Source: Janthinobacterium sp. J1-1
Lineage (GTDB): Bacteria; Pseudomonadota; Gammaproteobacteria; Burkholderiales; Burkholderiaceae_D
Direction: 5' to 3'
Assembly (NCBI RefSeq): GCF_030944405.1
Contig: NZ_CP132339.1
Span: 5,394,001-5,458,000, forward strand
DNA length: 64,000 nt
Positions 1 to 9,169 of this stretch are shown here, one piece after another (the stretch's first letter is position 1; every line of letters begins with the position of its first letter). Position numbers and translations under genes: made by a program. Under the pieces are notes generated by a model that worked only from the letters and a program-made list of their open reading frames with translations, did no database searches and was not told the origin of the DNA.

Positions 1-105
1 TGGCCCTATCTCCGCTGTTTAGAAAGCGGCAAGAACCACCATGGCTCCTGGCAGGGCCTTCCCGGGTGCCCCACCGCGCTCGGGAAAAAACCTCAATCGC
101 CTTTT

Positions 106-171
106 ATGTTTCAACCGTTTTTCAGCAAACGCTGAAACATGCCTTTTTACTGAAATATTTGATTTATTTCA
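106..171 (+). promoter_or_regulatory. Clustered inverted repeats, putative operator of the AbiE-like operon
   Basis: This stretch just upstream of the first gene holds a perfect 7-bp palindrome, TTTCAGC-AAAC-GCTGAAA (120-137). A second, TGAAATA-N7-TATTTCA, lies at 151-171, and an outer pair ATGTTTCA (106-113)/TGAAACAT (133-140) encloses the first. All share a TTTCA/TGAAA half-site. AbiEi-type antitoxins are known to bind inverted repeats in their own promoter, so autoregulation is the natural reading. No promoter boxes are certain. The rest of bases 1-193 shows nothing recognisable. Confidence 0.5.
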
Positions 172-193
172 CTAAAAGGGCTATTTTCAACCT

Positions 194-1288
194 ATGCTGA
201 AAAAAAATCCGGTTTCATCCGATAGCTATCCTCAGGCCGTCGAAGCGCGCGCTTGCAATGAGATGTCCGCACTCCTCTCATTGATTCCCCACGTCCAGAT
301 CGGGCATATCGATATCCATCCTCCACATGATACGGTCGACTTCACAATCGACGTTCGTACAAGTGGCGGTAACGACGACAACTGGTTGATTGGATGTGAA
401 GTAAAATCCATCGGGCAACCTCGCCACGCCGAAATTGCTGCCCTGAGGCTGAAAGACTGGGCATCCCGCATGCCCGGCAATACGGTAACGATGTTTATCG
501 CACCCTATCTTTCCCCTGCGGTACGTCAACTGTGCAAGGATCGACAGGTAGCTTATCTCGACTTCGCTGGCAATTGTCTGCTGCAATTTTCCAACGTGTA
601 TATCGAGCGTTCTGTTGCGGAAGTGCCGCCTGCCGTGCAACGTGAACTTAAATCCATCTACAAGCCCAAATCAGCCCGTGTGCTTCATCTTTTGCTCAGT
701 AGCATCGGGCAAAAATGGAAGGTCCAGGACCTCGCGGACAAAAGCGGAGTCAGCTTGGGCCAGGTCAGTAATATTCGAAAAGCTTTGCTGGAACGAGGAT
801 GGGCGTCAGTCTCGAACGGCGGAATGGCGCTGACTGAGCCAAGTGCTCTTCTTGACGAATGGCAAACTGTGTATGAGGGTGTGAAAGGCCAGACTGACAG
901 TTATTACACAACACTGCATGGGCGAGCATTGGAAGATGCTATCCGGCAAACGCTCAGTCATACAAACGACTATGCAAGCTCAGCCGTATTATCGTCCTTT
1001 TCGGCCGCCGGCTTCATCGCGCCATATGCAAGGACCGGCAAGACTTATCTATACGCTGACGAGTACGGACTGAACTCTGTAGTAGAGGGGTTGGGACTCA
1101 AACTGGCCATGAACGGAAATGTACAAATTACCGTGCCGTCCGACCATGGCCCTTTTTTGAATACCATTTCGCCGGCCGCCGATATTGTCTGCACCAGTCC
1201 CGTTCAAACCTATCTTGATCTCTATGTCTCAGGCGAACGCGGACAAGAGGCTGCACAACATCTCCGAGAGGCAAAACTTCTATGGTGA
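194..1288 (+). CDS. AbiEi-family antitoxin-like protein with winged-helix domain (type IV TA)
   Basis: A 364-residue protein resembling type IV toxin-antitoxin AbiEi-family antitoxins (the COG4861-like group). The first ~150 residues look like a nuclease-fold/restriction-endonuclease-like region, with strands around CEVKS and YLDFAGNCLL. Residues ~160-215 form a helix-turn-helix (ARVLHLLL, then LADKSGVSLGQVSNIRKAL). The C-terminal ~140 residues are the conserved domain of this group. It overlaps the next gene by 7 bases (TATGGTGA junction), so the two are translationally coupled. Its role is inferred to be DNA-binding autorepressor and antitoxin of the downstream nucleotidyltransferase. Base composition is lower in GC than the neighbours, consistent with transfer. 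Confidence 0.7.
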   Translation: MLKKNPVSSDSYPQAVEARACNEMSALLSLIPHVQIGHIDIHPPHDTVDFTIDVRTSGGNDDNWLIGCEVKSIGQPRHAEIAALRLKDWASRMPGNTVTMFIAPYLSPAVRQLCKDRQVAYLDFAGNCLLQFSNVYIERSVAEVPPAVQRELKSIYKPKSARVLHLLLSSIGQKWKVQDLADKSGVSLGQVSNIRKALLERGWASVSNGGMALTEPSALLDEWQTVYEGVKGQTDSYYTTLHGRALEDAIRQTLSHTNDYASSAVLSSFSAAGFIAPYARTGKTYLYADEYGLNSVVEGLGLKLAMNGNVQITVPSDHGPFLNTISPAADIVCTSPVQTYLDLYVSGERGQEAAQHLREAKLLW

Positions 1289-2145
1289 CCAGCAACGAAC
1301 CGCAACATGCAAGCGATTATGAACAGCGCGCGACCGAGGCAGTAAAGTCGGTGTTGGTGGAAATGGGGCAGATCCTCGGCTCCTATCGCGGAAAATTCAC
1401 CGTCGTCGGAGGGTCCGTGCCATGGCTTTTACTGGCAGCGGATGACATGGAGCATGTCGGCACCATGGATGTCGATATCGCTCTTTCAGCCGAAGCACTG
1501 GGCGACGGCGAGTACGCTGAACTCGTAGGATCACTTGTCTCCCACGGCTATCATTATCATGACGGCCGCAGGAAATTTCAGTTACGCCGCACGGTACCTG
1601 ATGTGGACGGCATGGGATCCATCGATGTGATCGTTGACTTCCTGATGCCACGGGATGCAACCATCTTGAAAAACAATCCACCCCTCGTCGATGATTTTGC
1701 CGTTATCCGCGCCAGCGGAGCCGACCTGGCAGTAAAGTACTTCGAACTTGTGCAGGTAAGAGGCAAGATGCCAAATGGTGGCGCCAACCAGGTGGAAATT
1801 GCGGTGTGTTCAATACCAGCTTTTCTGGCGATGAAAGGGCATGCGATGCAAGGAAGGTACAAGCAAAAAGATGCCTACGACATCTACTACTCGGTCCGAA
1901 ATTATCCTGATGGCATAGGTGCACTGGCCGCGAAATGCGCAGAATTGCTTGCTCACGAAAGTGGAAAGCAAGGCTATGATTTCATCAATCAGAAGTTTGA
2001 CGCTCTGGATGGCTACGGACCTAGCTGTGTCAGGCAGTTTGTCGCGGACTCTGGAGTACTGGATGGGCGGACTCCGGACGAGTGGCAACAGGACGCATTC
2101 GGACAGGTCGATGCTTTGATGCATGCGATGAAACTGCGCGGGTGA
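1282..2145 (+). CDS. AbiEii/AbiGii-like nucleotidyltransferase (putative type IV toxin)
   Basis: A 287-residue nucleotidyltransferase-fold protein. The signature GGS (residues 43-45) followed by D63-x-D65 (MDVDIAL) is the metal- and NTP-binding motif of the DNA polymerase beta superfamily, as in AbiEii toxins. The downstream KYFELVQVRGK and KGHAMQGRYKQKDAYDIYY segments match the conserved lysine and KD..D motifs of the AbiEii family. Toxins of this family transfer nucleotides to tRNA or other acceptors; activity here is inferred from family. The ATG overlaps the end of the antitoxin-like gene. The intergenic region after it (2146-2325) holds no evident gene. Confidence 0.72.
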   Translation: MVTSNEPQHASDYEQRATEAVKSVLVEMGQILGSYRGKFTVVGGSVPWLLLAADDMEHVGTMDVDIALSAEALGDGEYAELVGSLVSHGYHYHDGRRKFQLRRTVPDVDGMGSIDVIVDFLMPRDATILKNNPPLVDDFAVIRASGADLAVKYFELVQVRGKMPNGGANQVEIAVCSIPAFLAMKGHAMQGRYKQKDAYDIYYSVRNYPDGIGALAAKCAELLAHESGKQGYDFINQKFDALDGYGPSCVRQFVADSGVLDGRTPDEWQQDAFGQVDALMHAMKLRG

Positions 2146-2325
2146 TCTGCATCGGCAGTAGATTCCACGGTCTCGTGCCATTCCAGCAAACAATATTGGA
2201 AAAGCATGGTTTTTGCCGGGCTAGCGCCCTTGGCCTCTGGTTCCAGTCTGGAATCCATGGCAACATGGCTGCGCCGTTCTGACAAGCAACGCGCAACAAC
2301 CGACCATAGTCAAGGAACCCTGTCC

Positions 2326-4440
2326 ATGTCTTTTTATCGCAAGTTTGCCGGCAGCATGCTGCTCGGCATGGCCGCAGCGGGCGCCGCCCATGCGCAAGCG
2401 CCGTCTACCGCCGCCGCTTCCACGCCCCCCACCGATCCGCTGCAATGGCTGGAAGAAGTCGCCGGCGAAAAACCGATGGCCTGGGTGCACCAGCATAATG
2501 CCGTCAGCACCAAGGAACTGGAAGGCAAGCCAACATTCCCGGCCTTGCAGGCGCGGCTGAAGACCATCCTCAATTCGAAAGAGCGCATTCCGTATGTGAG
2601 CAAGGAAGGCGAGTATTACTATAATTTCTGGCGCGACGCCCAGCATGTGCGCGGCATCTGGCGCCGCACCACGCTGGCGCAGTTCCAGCTGCCGGAGCCG
2701 GCCTGGGAAACCGTGATCGACCTCGACCAGCTGTCCGCCGGCGAGAACGAAAACTGGGTCTGGGGCGGCGCGTCCTGCCTGTATCCGAAAGGCGAACGCT
2801 GCCTCATTTCGCTGTCGCGCGGCGGCGGCGACGCCAAGGTGGTGCGCGAATACGATGTCGCCAAACGCGCCTTCGTGGCGGACGGTTTCACCCTGCCCGA
2901 AGCGAAAAGCAACGCCAGCTGGATCAACGACGACACCCTGTTCGTGTCCACCGATTTCGGCCCCGGTTCGATGACCAGCTCGGGCTATCCGCGCATCATC
3001 AAAGAGTGGAAGCGCGGCACGCCATTGGAGCAGGCCAAAACGCTGTACGAAGCCAGGCCGGACGACATGAGCGCCGGCGCCTACAAGGATTTCACGCCCG
3101 GCCATGAATACCAGTTTGTCGAGCGCCAGATCGATTTCTACAGCGGCGAGATGTTCCTGCGCGAAGGCGACAGCCTGAACAAGGTACCGAAACCGGACGA
3201 CGCCACGGCCGCTACCATGCGCGACCAGCTGGTGATCAACCTGCGCTCGGACTGGAAAGTCAACGGCACGACCTACCCGCAAGGCGCCGTACTGGCGACC
3301 GATTTCAAGTCCTTCATGCAGGGCAAGCAGGAATTCGAGGTGCTGTTTGCGCCCACCGCCACCTCCTCGCTCGACAATATGTCGGCGACCAAATCGGCCA
3401 TCTTGCTGACCACGCTGGACAAGGTGAAAAACCGCCTGACGGAACTGCGCCATGTGAATGGCAAATGGCAGCGCCGCGTGGTCGACGCGCCCAAGCTGGG
3501 CACCCTGGCGGCCAGCCCGCTCGATGCGGTCGACTCGGACCAGTACTTCCTGACCGTGACCGATTTCCTGACCCCCACCACGCTGTACCTGGCCACGGCC
3601 GGCAGCGACCAGCGCACGAAGATCAAGTCGCTGCCCGCCTATTTCGACGCCAGTCCGTACAAGGTGGAACAGTTCGAATCGACCTCGAAGGATGGCACCA
3701 AAGTGCCGTATTTCGTCATCATGAACAAGAAGACCAGATACGACGGCAAGAACCCCACCGTGCTGTACGGCTATGGCGGCTTCGAAGTCTCGCTCAAGCC
3801 CAGCTACAGCAGCATTACCGGCACTGCCTGGCTGAGCCAGGGCGGCGTGTACGTGCTGGCCAATATCCGCGGCGGCGGCGAATTCGGCCCGCGCTGGCAC
3901 CAGGCGGCGCTGAAGGAAAACCGCCAGCGCGCCTATGACGATTTCATCTCGGTGGCGCAGGACCTGATCAAGCGCAAGCTGACCAGCCCGCGCCACCTGG
4001 GCATCATGGGCGGCAGCAATGGCGGCCTGCTGGTGGGCGCCGTGCTGACGCAGCGGCCGGACCTGTTCAACGCCGTGGTCAGCCAGGTGCCGCTGCTCGA
4101 CATGCGCCGCTATAACAAGCTGCTGGCCGGCGCTTCCTGGATGGGCGAATATGGCGACCCGGACGTGCCGGAACAATGGGCCTACATCAGCAAGTACTCG
4201 CCCTACCAGAACGTCTTCAAGGATAAAAAATATCCGCGCGTATTCTTTACCACCTCGACCCGCGACGACCGGGTCCACCCCGGCCACGCGCGCAAGATGG
4301 TGGCCAAGATGGAAGAGCAAGGCCACGACGTGCTGTACTGGGAAAATACGGAAGGCGGCCATGCGGGCGCCGCCAATAACGACCAGCAGGCGCTGATGTG
4401 GGCGCTGACGTATACCTTCCTGCAGGGGCAGTTGAAATAA
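2326..4440 (+). CDS. Prolyl oligopeptidase family serine peptidase (S9), secreted
   Basis: A 704-residue S9 peptidase. An earlier in-frame ATG exists at 2206, but 2326 is chosen because it follows an AAGGA ribosome site and starts a clear signal peptide (SFYRKFAGSMLLGMAAAGAAHAQ). The N-terminal half is the beta-propeller. The C-terminal alpha/beta-hydrolase carries the nucleophile Ser564 in GGSNGG, Asp647 in the RDDR segment and His679 in GGHAG, matching the Ser/Asp/His triad of prolyl oligopeptidase. It hydrolyses short proline-containing peptides, probably in the periplasm. Its stop codon directly abuts the convergent GST gene. Gene identity is secure; substrate is not. Confidence 0.9.
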   Translation: MSFYRKFAGSMLLGMAAAGAAHAQAPSTAAASTPPTDPLQWLEEVAGEKPMAWVHQHNAVSTKELEGKPTFPALQARLKTILNSKERIPYVSKEGEYYYNFWRDAQHVRGIWRRTTLAQFQLPEPAWETVIDLDQLSAGENENWVWGGASCLYPKGERCLISLSRGGGDAKVVREYDVAKRAFVADGFTLPEAKSNASWINDDTLFVSTDFGPGSMTSSGYPRIIKEWKRGTPLEQAKTLYEARPDDMSAGAYKDFTPGHEYQFVERQIDFYSGEMFLREGDSLNKVPKPDDATAATMRDQLVINLRSDWKVNGTTYPQGAVLATDFKSFMQGKQEFEVLFAPTATSSLDNMSATKSAILLTTLDKVKNRLTELRHVNGKWQRRVVDAPKLGTLAASPLDAVDSDQYFLTVTDFLTPTTLYLATAGSDQRTKIKSLPAYFDASPYKVEQFESTSKDGTKVPYFVIMNKKTRYDGKNPTVLYGYGGFEVSLKPSYSSITGTAWLSQGGVYVLANIRGGGEFGPRWHQAALKENRQRAYDDFISVAQDLIKRKLTSPRHLGIMGGSNGGLLVGAVLTQRPDLFNAVVSQVPLLDMRRYNKLLAGASWMGEYGDPDVPEQWAYISKYSPYQNVFKDKKYPRVFFTTSTRDDRVHPGHARKMVAKMEEQGHDVLYWENTEGGHAGAANNDQQALMWALTYTFLQGQLK

Positions 4441-5064
4441 TTACCTGGCTTGCGCGCTTGGCCGCTCGGCAATCCGGTCGCGCCAGGCTTGCAGATGTTC
4501 CAACCCTTCCGCGCCCGGCCGGTATTTCATCAGGCCGCGCGCGAATTCCAGCGCGCAGAACGCGGTGATGTCGGCGATGGTAAACCGCGCGCCGGCCACA
4601 TACGGCTGGCGCGCCAGCAATTGATCCAGCCACTGCGCCGTCTCGCGCATCTTGGCGCCCTGCGCCGCGCCAAAGTCGGGGAACTGCGGATTTTCCAGCA
4701 CCGCCAGCGCCGGATGGCTGTGGCGCACGCAGTTGGCCACGCCCAGGAACAGATGCAGTTCCACCCGGCGGTCGGCCATTTCGATAAAGGCGCGCTCCTC
4801 GAACCCTTCGCCCATCAGGTTCGGTTCCGGCTGCAGCCCTTCCAGATAGGTACAGATGGCGCGCGTTTCGGCCAGCACGCGCCCGTCCGGCAGCTCCAGC
4901 GCCGGCACCCTGCCCATCGGATTTTTTTCCAAAAATCCCGGATCGCGGTGCTGGCCCGCCATCAGGTCGAGCGAGACTTCCGCGATGCCGGCGATGCCTT
5001 TTTCGGCGATGAACATGGTGACGCGGCGTGGATTGGGCGTGCGGGGGCTGACATACAGTTTCAT
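4441..5064 (-). CDS. Glutathione S-transferase family protein
   Basis: A 207-residue cytosolic GST. The N-terminal thioredoxin-like domain starts MKLYVSPRTPNPRRV and contains the cis-proline/substrate motif NPMGRVPAL and the ETRAICTYLE helix, where the family normally has E-S/T. The C-terminal all-helical domain includes the N-capping segment FTIADITAFCALEFA. It conjugates or reduces electrophiles with glutathione. The start is supported by GGAG six bases upstream. It is convergent with the peptidase gene, with no space between stop codons, and divergent from the aminopeptidase gene. Confidence 0.88.
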   Translation of the reverse strand: MKLYVSPRTPNPRRVTMFIAEKGIAGIAEVSLDLMAGQHRDPGFLEKNPMGRVPALELPDGRVLAETRAICTYLEGLQPEPNLMGEGFEERAFIEMADRRVELHLFLGVANCVRHSHPALAVLENPQFPDFGAAQGAKMRETAQWLDQLLARQPYVAGARFTIADITAFCALEFARGLMKYRPGAEGLEHLQAWRDRIAERPSAQAR

Positions 5065-5275
5065 GGGGGTCTCCGGGTTGTCGTCTTGTTTATTACAGCT
5101 TGTATCTTATCAGCCGCCGCAGGCGCCGGCGTTTGACTTTGCCCCGGTTTACAACTAGATTGCTGGACGGGAATGCTGGCCACGCCATGCCGACGCCAGC
5201 GCACCCACCCCTCTTCCATTGCGCCATCCGCTTACAAGGCCGGCTGGCGCCACACTCTTTATCAACAGGGTTTTC

Positions 5276-7945
5276 ATGCACCGCAATCTTTCACGCAACC
5301 GTATCGCCGCCGCCGTCATCCTCGCGCTGGCGTCCTTGACCAGCCATGCCGCGCATGCAACGGCGCCTCAGGCGTCGGCCAGCCACGCCCTTTCCACCAC
5401 CACGCAATTGCCGCGCGGCGTCACGCCCAGCCACTACGCGCTGTCACTGACGCCCGATGCGCAGGCGGCCACGTTTACGGCCAATGTGGTGATCACGGTG
5501 GACGTCGCCGCGCCGACCAACGCAGTTACCCTCAATGCGCTGGAACTGGCCTTTGTCGGTGCCACCGCCGAAGGCGCGGGCGGCACGCAGCAGGCCAGCA
5601 AGATCGATGTCGATGCGGCCACGCAGACGGCCACCCTGCATTTTGCCCAGCCGCTGGCCAAGGGCAAGCATACGCTGGCGATCAGCTACAGCGGCAAGAT
5701 CGGCACCCAGGCCACCGGCCTGTTCTCGCTCGACTACGATATGCCGACCGGCCGCCAGCGCGCGCTGTACACGCAGTTTGAAAACTCGGACGCGCGCAGC
5801 GTGATCCCGTCGTGGGATGAACCCGACTACAAGGCCACCTTCGCGCTCGACGTGACGGTGCCAAGCACCCAGATGGCGGTCGGCAACATGCCCGTTGCCA
5901 GCAGCACGGACCTGGGCAATGGCAAGAAGCGCGTGACGTTTGCAGTCACGCCGCGCATGTCGACCTATCTGCTGTTCTTCGGCCTGGGCGACTTCGAGCG
6001 CGCCACGGCCATGGCCGACGGCACCGAAGTGGGCGTGATCACCAAGAAAGGCGCGCTGGCGCAAAGCCGCTTCGCGCTCGACGAGTCGGCCGCCCTGCTG
6101 CGCGAATACAACGATTATTTCGGCGTGCGCTACCCGCTGCCGAAGCTGGACAATATCGCCGCGCCGGGCCGCAGCCAGTTCTTCGGCGCCATGGAAAACT
6201 GGGGCGCCGTGTTCACCTTCGAATACAGCCTGTTGCTGGACCCGGCCATTTCCACCCAGTCGGACAAGGAAAACATCTACACCACCTTGTCGCACGAAAT
6301 GGCGCACCAGTGGTTCGGCGACCTGGTCACCATGCGCTGGTGGGACGACCTGTGGCTGAACGAAGGCTTTGCCTCGTGGATGGAAAGCCGCACCACCGAA
6401 CGCATGCACCCGGAATGGAATACGGCCTTGTCCAGCGTGCGCGTGCGCGAAGGCGCGATGAGCCGCGACGCGCTGGCCACCACGCACCCGGTGGTGCAGC
6501 GCATCGCCACCGTCGAACAGGCCAGCCAGGCCTTCGATACCATCACCTATCAAAAAGGCGAGTCGGTGATCCGCATGCTGGAAGCCTATGTGGGCGCCGA
6601 CACCTGGCGCACGGCCGTGCGCAACTATATGCGCAAGCACGCCTACGGCAATACCGTGTCGAACGACCTGTGGCGCGAAGTCGACGCCGCCGCCGGCAAG
6701 CCGGTCAGCGCGATCGCGCACGATTTCACCCTGCAGCCTGGCGTGCCATTGATACGCGTGGGCGAGGCCGTCTGCAAGGCCGGCAATACCAGCGTCACCC
6801 TGACGCAAGGCGAATTTACCAAGGACCGCGAACAGAAAAAACCGCTGTCCTGGCGCGTGCCGGTGATCGCGCAAACCGTCGGCAATGCAAAACAGGCAAG
6901 AGTGCTGGTACAGAACGGCAAGGCGACATTGAGCGTGCCCGGCTGCGGCCCGCTGCTGGTGAACGCCGGCCAGAGCGGCTACTACCGCACTCTGTATGCG
7001 CCGAAACAGGCCGGTGCGCTGGCGGCAAGCTTTGCCCGGCTGCCCGCCATCGACCAGCTGGGCCTGCTGTCGGACAGCCAGTCGCTGGGCCTGGCCGGCC
7101 TGCAAAACCCGGCCGACTTCCTGGAGCTGGTGAAAGCCACGCCGTTGGCCGCCGACCCGCAAGTGTGGGGCAAGGTGGCCAGCGCCTTGAATGGCTTGCA
7201 CGACCAATATGCGGGCGACCAGGCGCGCCAGCGCCGCTTCGATACCTGGGCCATCGCCCGTCTGGCCCCGGTGATGGCGCAGACCGGCTGGCAGGCGCGC
7301 GAAGGCGAGGCGGCCACGGTGGCCACCTTGCGCAGCCAGCTGATCGGCACCCTGAGCGACCTGGGCGACCCCGCCGTGATCGCCGAAGCCCGCCGCCGCC
7401 ATGCCGTGCGCGTCAGCGACCCAGCCGCCATGCCGGCCGCGCTGCGCCGCACCATCCTGGGCGTGGTGGCCCAGCACGCCGACAGCGCCACCTGGGACCA
7501 GTTGCACGCCGAAGCGCAGGCCGAGAAAACGCCGCTGATCCGCAACCAGCTGTACGACCTGCTGGCCTCGAGCGACGACACGGCCCTGGCCCAGCGCGCC
7601 CTGGCGCTGGCGCTGACGGACGAACCGGGCCTCACCAACAGCCCGGCCATGATCAGCCGCGTGGCGCGTGCCCACCCGGACCTGGCGTTTGACTTTGCGC
7701 TGGCCCATATCGACCAGGTGAACCAGCGCATCGACGCCAGCTCGCGCAGCCGCTACTTCCCGCGCCTGGCCGCCGCTTCCGGCGAAGCAGCCATGCTGGG
7801 CAAGCTGGACGCCTACGCCAAGGCCCACCTGGCCGCCACCGCGCGCGGCGACGCCGACACCTCGATTGCCGATATCCAGTACCGCATCAAGGTGCGGGCG
7901 CAACGGCTGCCGGCGATCGACAAGTGGCTGGCTACGCAGAGTTAA
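5276..7945 (+). CDS. M1 family zinc aminopeptidase, secreted
   Basis: An 889-residue M1 metallopeptidase. An ATG at 5219 is in frame, but 5276 begins a typical signal peptide (HRNLSRNRIAAAVILALASLTSHAAHA). The zinc site is HEMAHQW (His340, His344) with Glu363 in NEGFASW; Glu341 is the catalytic base. The exopeptidase motif GAMEN lies at 304-308. The C-terminal ~330 residues are the ERAP1-like helical domain, so it has the four-domain architecture of aminopeptidase N/ERAP relatives. It removes N-terminal residues from peptides, most likely in the periplasm. It may work with the nearby secreted prolyl oligopeptidase in peptide use, though they are not co-transcribed. Confidence 0.92.
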   Translation: MHRNLSRNRIAAAVILALASLTSHAAHATAPQASASHALSTTTQLPRGVTPSHYALSLTPDAQAATFTANVVITVDVAAPTNAVTLNALELAFVGATAEGAGGTQQASKIDVDAATQTATLHFAQPLAKGKHTLAISYSGKIGTQATGLFSLDYDMPTGRQRALYTQFENSDARSVIPSWDEPDYKATFALDVTVPSTQMAVGNMPVASSTDLGNGKKRVTFAVTPRMSTYLLFFGLGDFERATAMADGTEVGVITKKGALAQSRFALDESAALLREYNDYFGVRYPLPKLDNIAAPGRSQFFGAMENWGAVFTFEYSLLLDPAISTQSDKENIYTTLSHEMAHQWFGDLVTMRWWDDLWLNEGFASWMESRTTERMHPEWNTALSSVRVREGAMSRDALATTHPVVQRIATVEQASQAFDTITYQKGESVIRMLEAYVGADTWRTAVRNYMRKHAYGNTVSNDLWREVDAAAGKPVSAIAHDFTLQPGVPLIRVGEAVCKAGNTSVTLTQGEFTKDREQKKPLSWRVPVIAQTVGNAKQARVLVQNGKATLSVPGCGPLLVNAGQSGYYRTLYAPKQAGALAASFARLPAIDQLGLLSDSQSLGLAGLQNPADFLELVKATPLAADPQVWGKVASALNGLHDQYAGDQARQRRFDTWAIARLAPVMAQTGWQAREGEAATVATLRSQLIGTLSDLGDPAVIAEARRRHAVRVSDPAAMPAALRRTILGVVAQHADSATWDQLHAEAQAEKTPLIRNQLYDLLASSDDTALAQRALALALTDEPGLTNSPAMISRVARAHPDLAFDFALAHIDQVNQRIDASSRSRYFPRLAAASGEAAMLGKLDAYAKAHLAATARGDADTSIADIQYRIKVRAQRLPAIDKWLATQS

Positions 7946-8452
7946 ACCCCAGTCATTCAAGGGTTAACAATCAGCAAAAAAAAACCGGCTTCGCACTAAG
8001 CGGCAGCCGGTTGAAACGCTTGTTCAGAGCGCAGGGATAAACAGGGGGCAGTGATTCAGGCAATACACCGCGGTACGGTACGTACAACATATTCGTGCCG
8101 GTCATTGAGGTGTCCGGCAACCTTGCGCCCGGTGATGTCCGTGCGCCATGTACGTACTATGCCAGTCCTGCCTTTGATCAGGCTTAGGACTTCATTAAGC
8201 CCGCCTGATTTTCCACCCCGTTATTATTTCCCTGCTGAATTGGTGCCGATGGTTGAGCTCACCGGCTAAGCTGTTGAGTCATATGGGCATCCTATCGCTC
8301 CCGGAGCGTAGTGATCTGCGCCACACATGCTGTGCCAACAAAAAGAGAATAACAGCGCGATATGACGCCAGTATGACGTGCGCCAACTGTGTGCTTTCTG
8401 TCCATGCCGCAATCGCTTACCATCAGCACATTATCTTTGCCTGGGAACCACC
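7946..8452. other. Intergenic region without a convincing gene
   Basis: About 500 bases between the aminopeptidase and the YceI-like lipoprotein. Short open frames here lack ribosome sites and recognisable protein features. The only clear structure is the hairpin annotated at 7974-8012. A GTACGTAC-rich stretch around 8075-8155 has no assigned role. Confidence 0.5.
7974..8012 (-). terminator. Possible intrinsic terminator hairpin (A-tract side left)
   Basis: A perfect 8-bp inverted repeat, AACCGGCT (7983-7990) and AGCCGGTT (8005-8012), is preceded on the plus strand by a run of nine A. Read on the minus strand this is a stem followed by a T-run, the form of a rho-independent terminator. No minus-strand gene is evident directly upstream, so it may instead shape the 3' end of the aminopeptidase mRNA. 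Confidence 0.4.
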
Positions 8453-9169
8453 ATGCGCCATCTTGGCCTGCCTTTATTAATGACCTGCTTGCTGCTGGCC
8501 GCCTGCACCCCGCTGGCCGTCACGCCACCGGTCCCCGCCAGCCCGGCGGCGGCCAGCGTGCCGCTGGCGCCGCCTGCCAGGGGGGAAAAGCTGTTGACCA
8601 TCGATACCCAAGCCACCTTGCTGACGATTACCGTACGGCGCGGCGGCGCGCTGGCGCGGCTGGGGCACGATCATGTGGTGGCCAGCCGCACGGTCACGGG
8701 CTGGGTGGCGCCGGACTTGAAACAGGCCGACTTCCAGTTCCGGCTCGACGCCATGAGCGTCGATGAAAGCGCGCTGCGTACCAGGGCCGGGCTGGAAACC
8801 ACGCCATCGGCCGAGGCGATTGCCGGCACGCGCCACAATATGCTGGTGCGCGTGCTGGATGCCGAACGCTATCCGGAGGTCAGGGTGCGGGCGACATTGC
8901 AGGCCAGCGGCAACGCCGTCGACGCCGCCATCACCCTGCACGGCGTGACGCGCCAGGTGGTGGTGCCCGTCACGCTGGCGCAGGCGCCCGATGGCAGCCG
9001 CTTGCGCGCCAGCGGCGCCCTGGTGCTGAAACAGAGCGACTTCGACATCGTGCCGTTCGCCATCCTCGGTGGCGCCATGGCGGTGCAGGACCCGATGGAG
9101 CTGGCTTTCGATATCACCGCCACTGCCCCGGCTAGCGCGCCAGGATCAGCCTCAGCCCCAGCGCAATGA
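8453..9169 (+). CDS. YceI-like domain lipoprotein
   Basis: A 238-residue protein. The ATG at 8453 begins a lipoprotein signal peptide with lipobox LLAAC (Cys18). After a Pro/Ala-rich linker the mature part looks like a YceI-type lipocalin barrel: GALARLGHDHVV, the DFQFRLDAMSV strand, a TRHNMLVRVLDAERYPEVR segment and the terminal GALVLKQSDFDIVPF. YceI proteins bind isoprenoid or other amphiphilic ligands in the periplasm; membrane anchoring is a variation on the usual soluble form seen at 45823-46389. Its 3' end overlaps the convergent LysE gene by 38 bases. Confidence 0.72.
   Translation: MRHLGLPLLMTCLLLAACTPLAVTPPVPASPAAASVPLAPPARGEKLLTIDTQATLLTITVRRGGALARLGHDHVVASRTVTGWVAPDLKQADFQFRLDAMSVDESALRTRAGLETTPSAEAIAGTRHNMLVRVLDAERYPEVRVRATLQASGNAVDAAITLHGVTRQVVVPVTLAQAPDGSRLRASGALVLKQSDFDIVPFAILGGAMAVQDPMELAFDITATAPASAPGSASAPAQ

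Noticed and set aside
2221..4362. A 713-codon minus-strand frame under the prolyl oligopeptidase gene, and similar long antisense frames at 5444-7960, 11040-12758 and 48809-50539
   Set aside because: All are composition artefacts opposite well-supported genes with catalytic motifs.
8051..8480. Two short plus-strand frames in the intergenic region
   Set aside because: No ribosome site, odd composition, and the second one runs into the start of the YceI-like lipoprotein in another frame.
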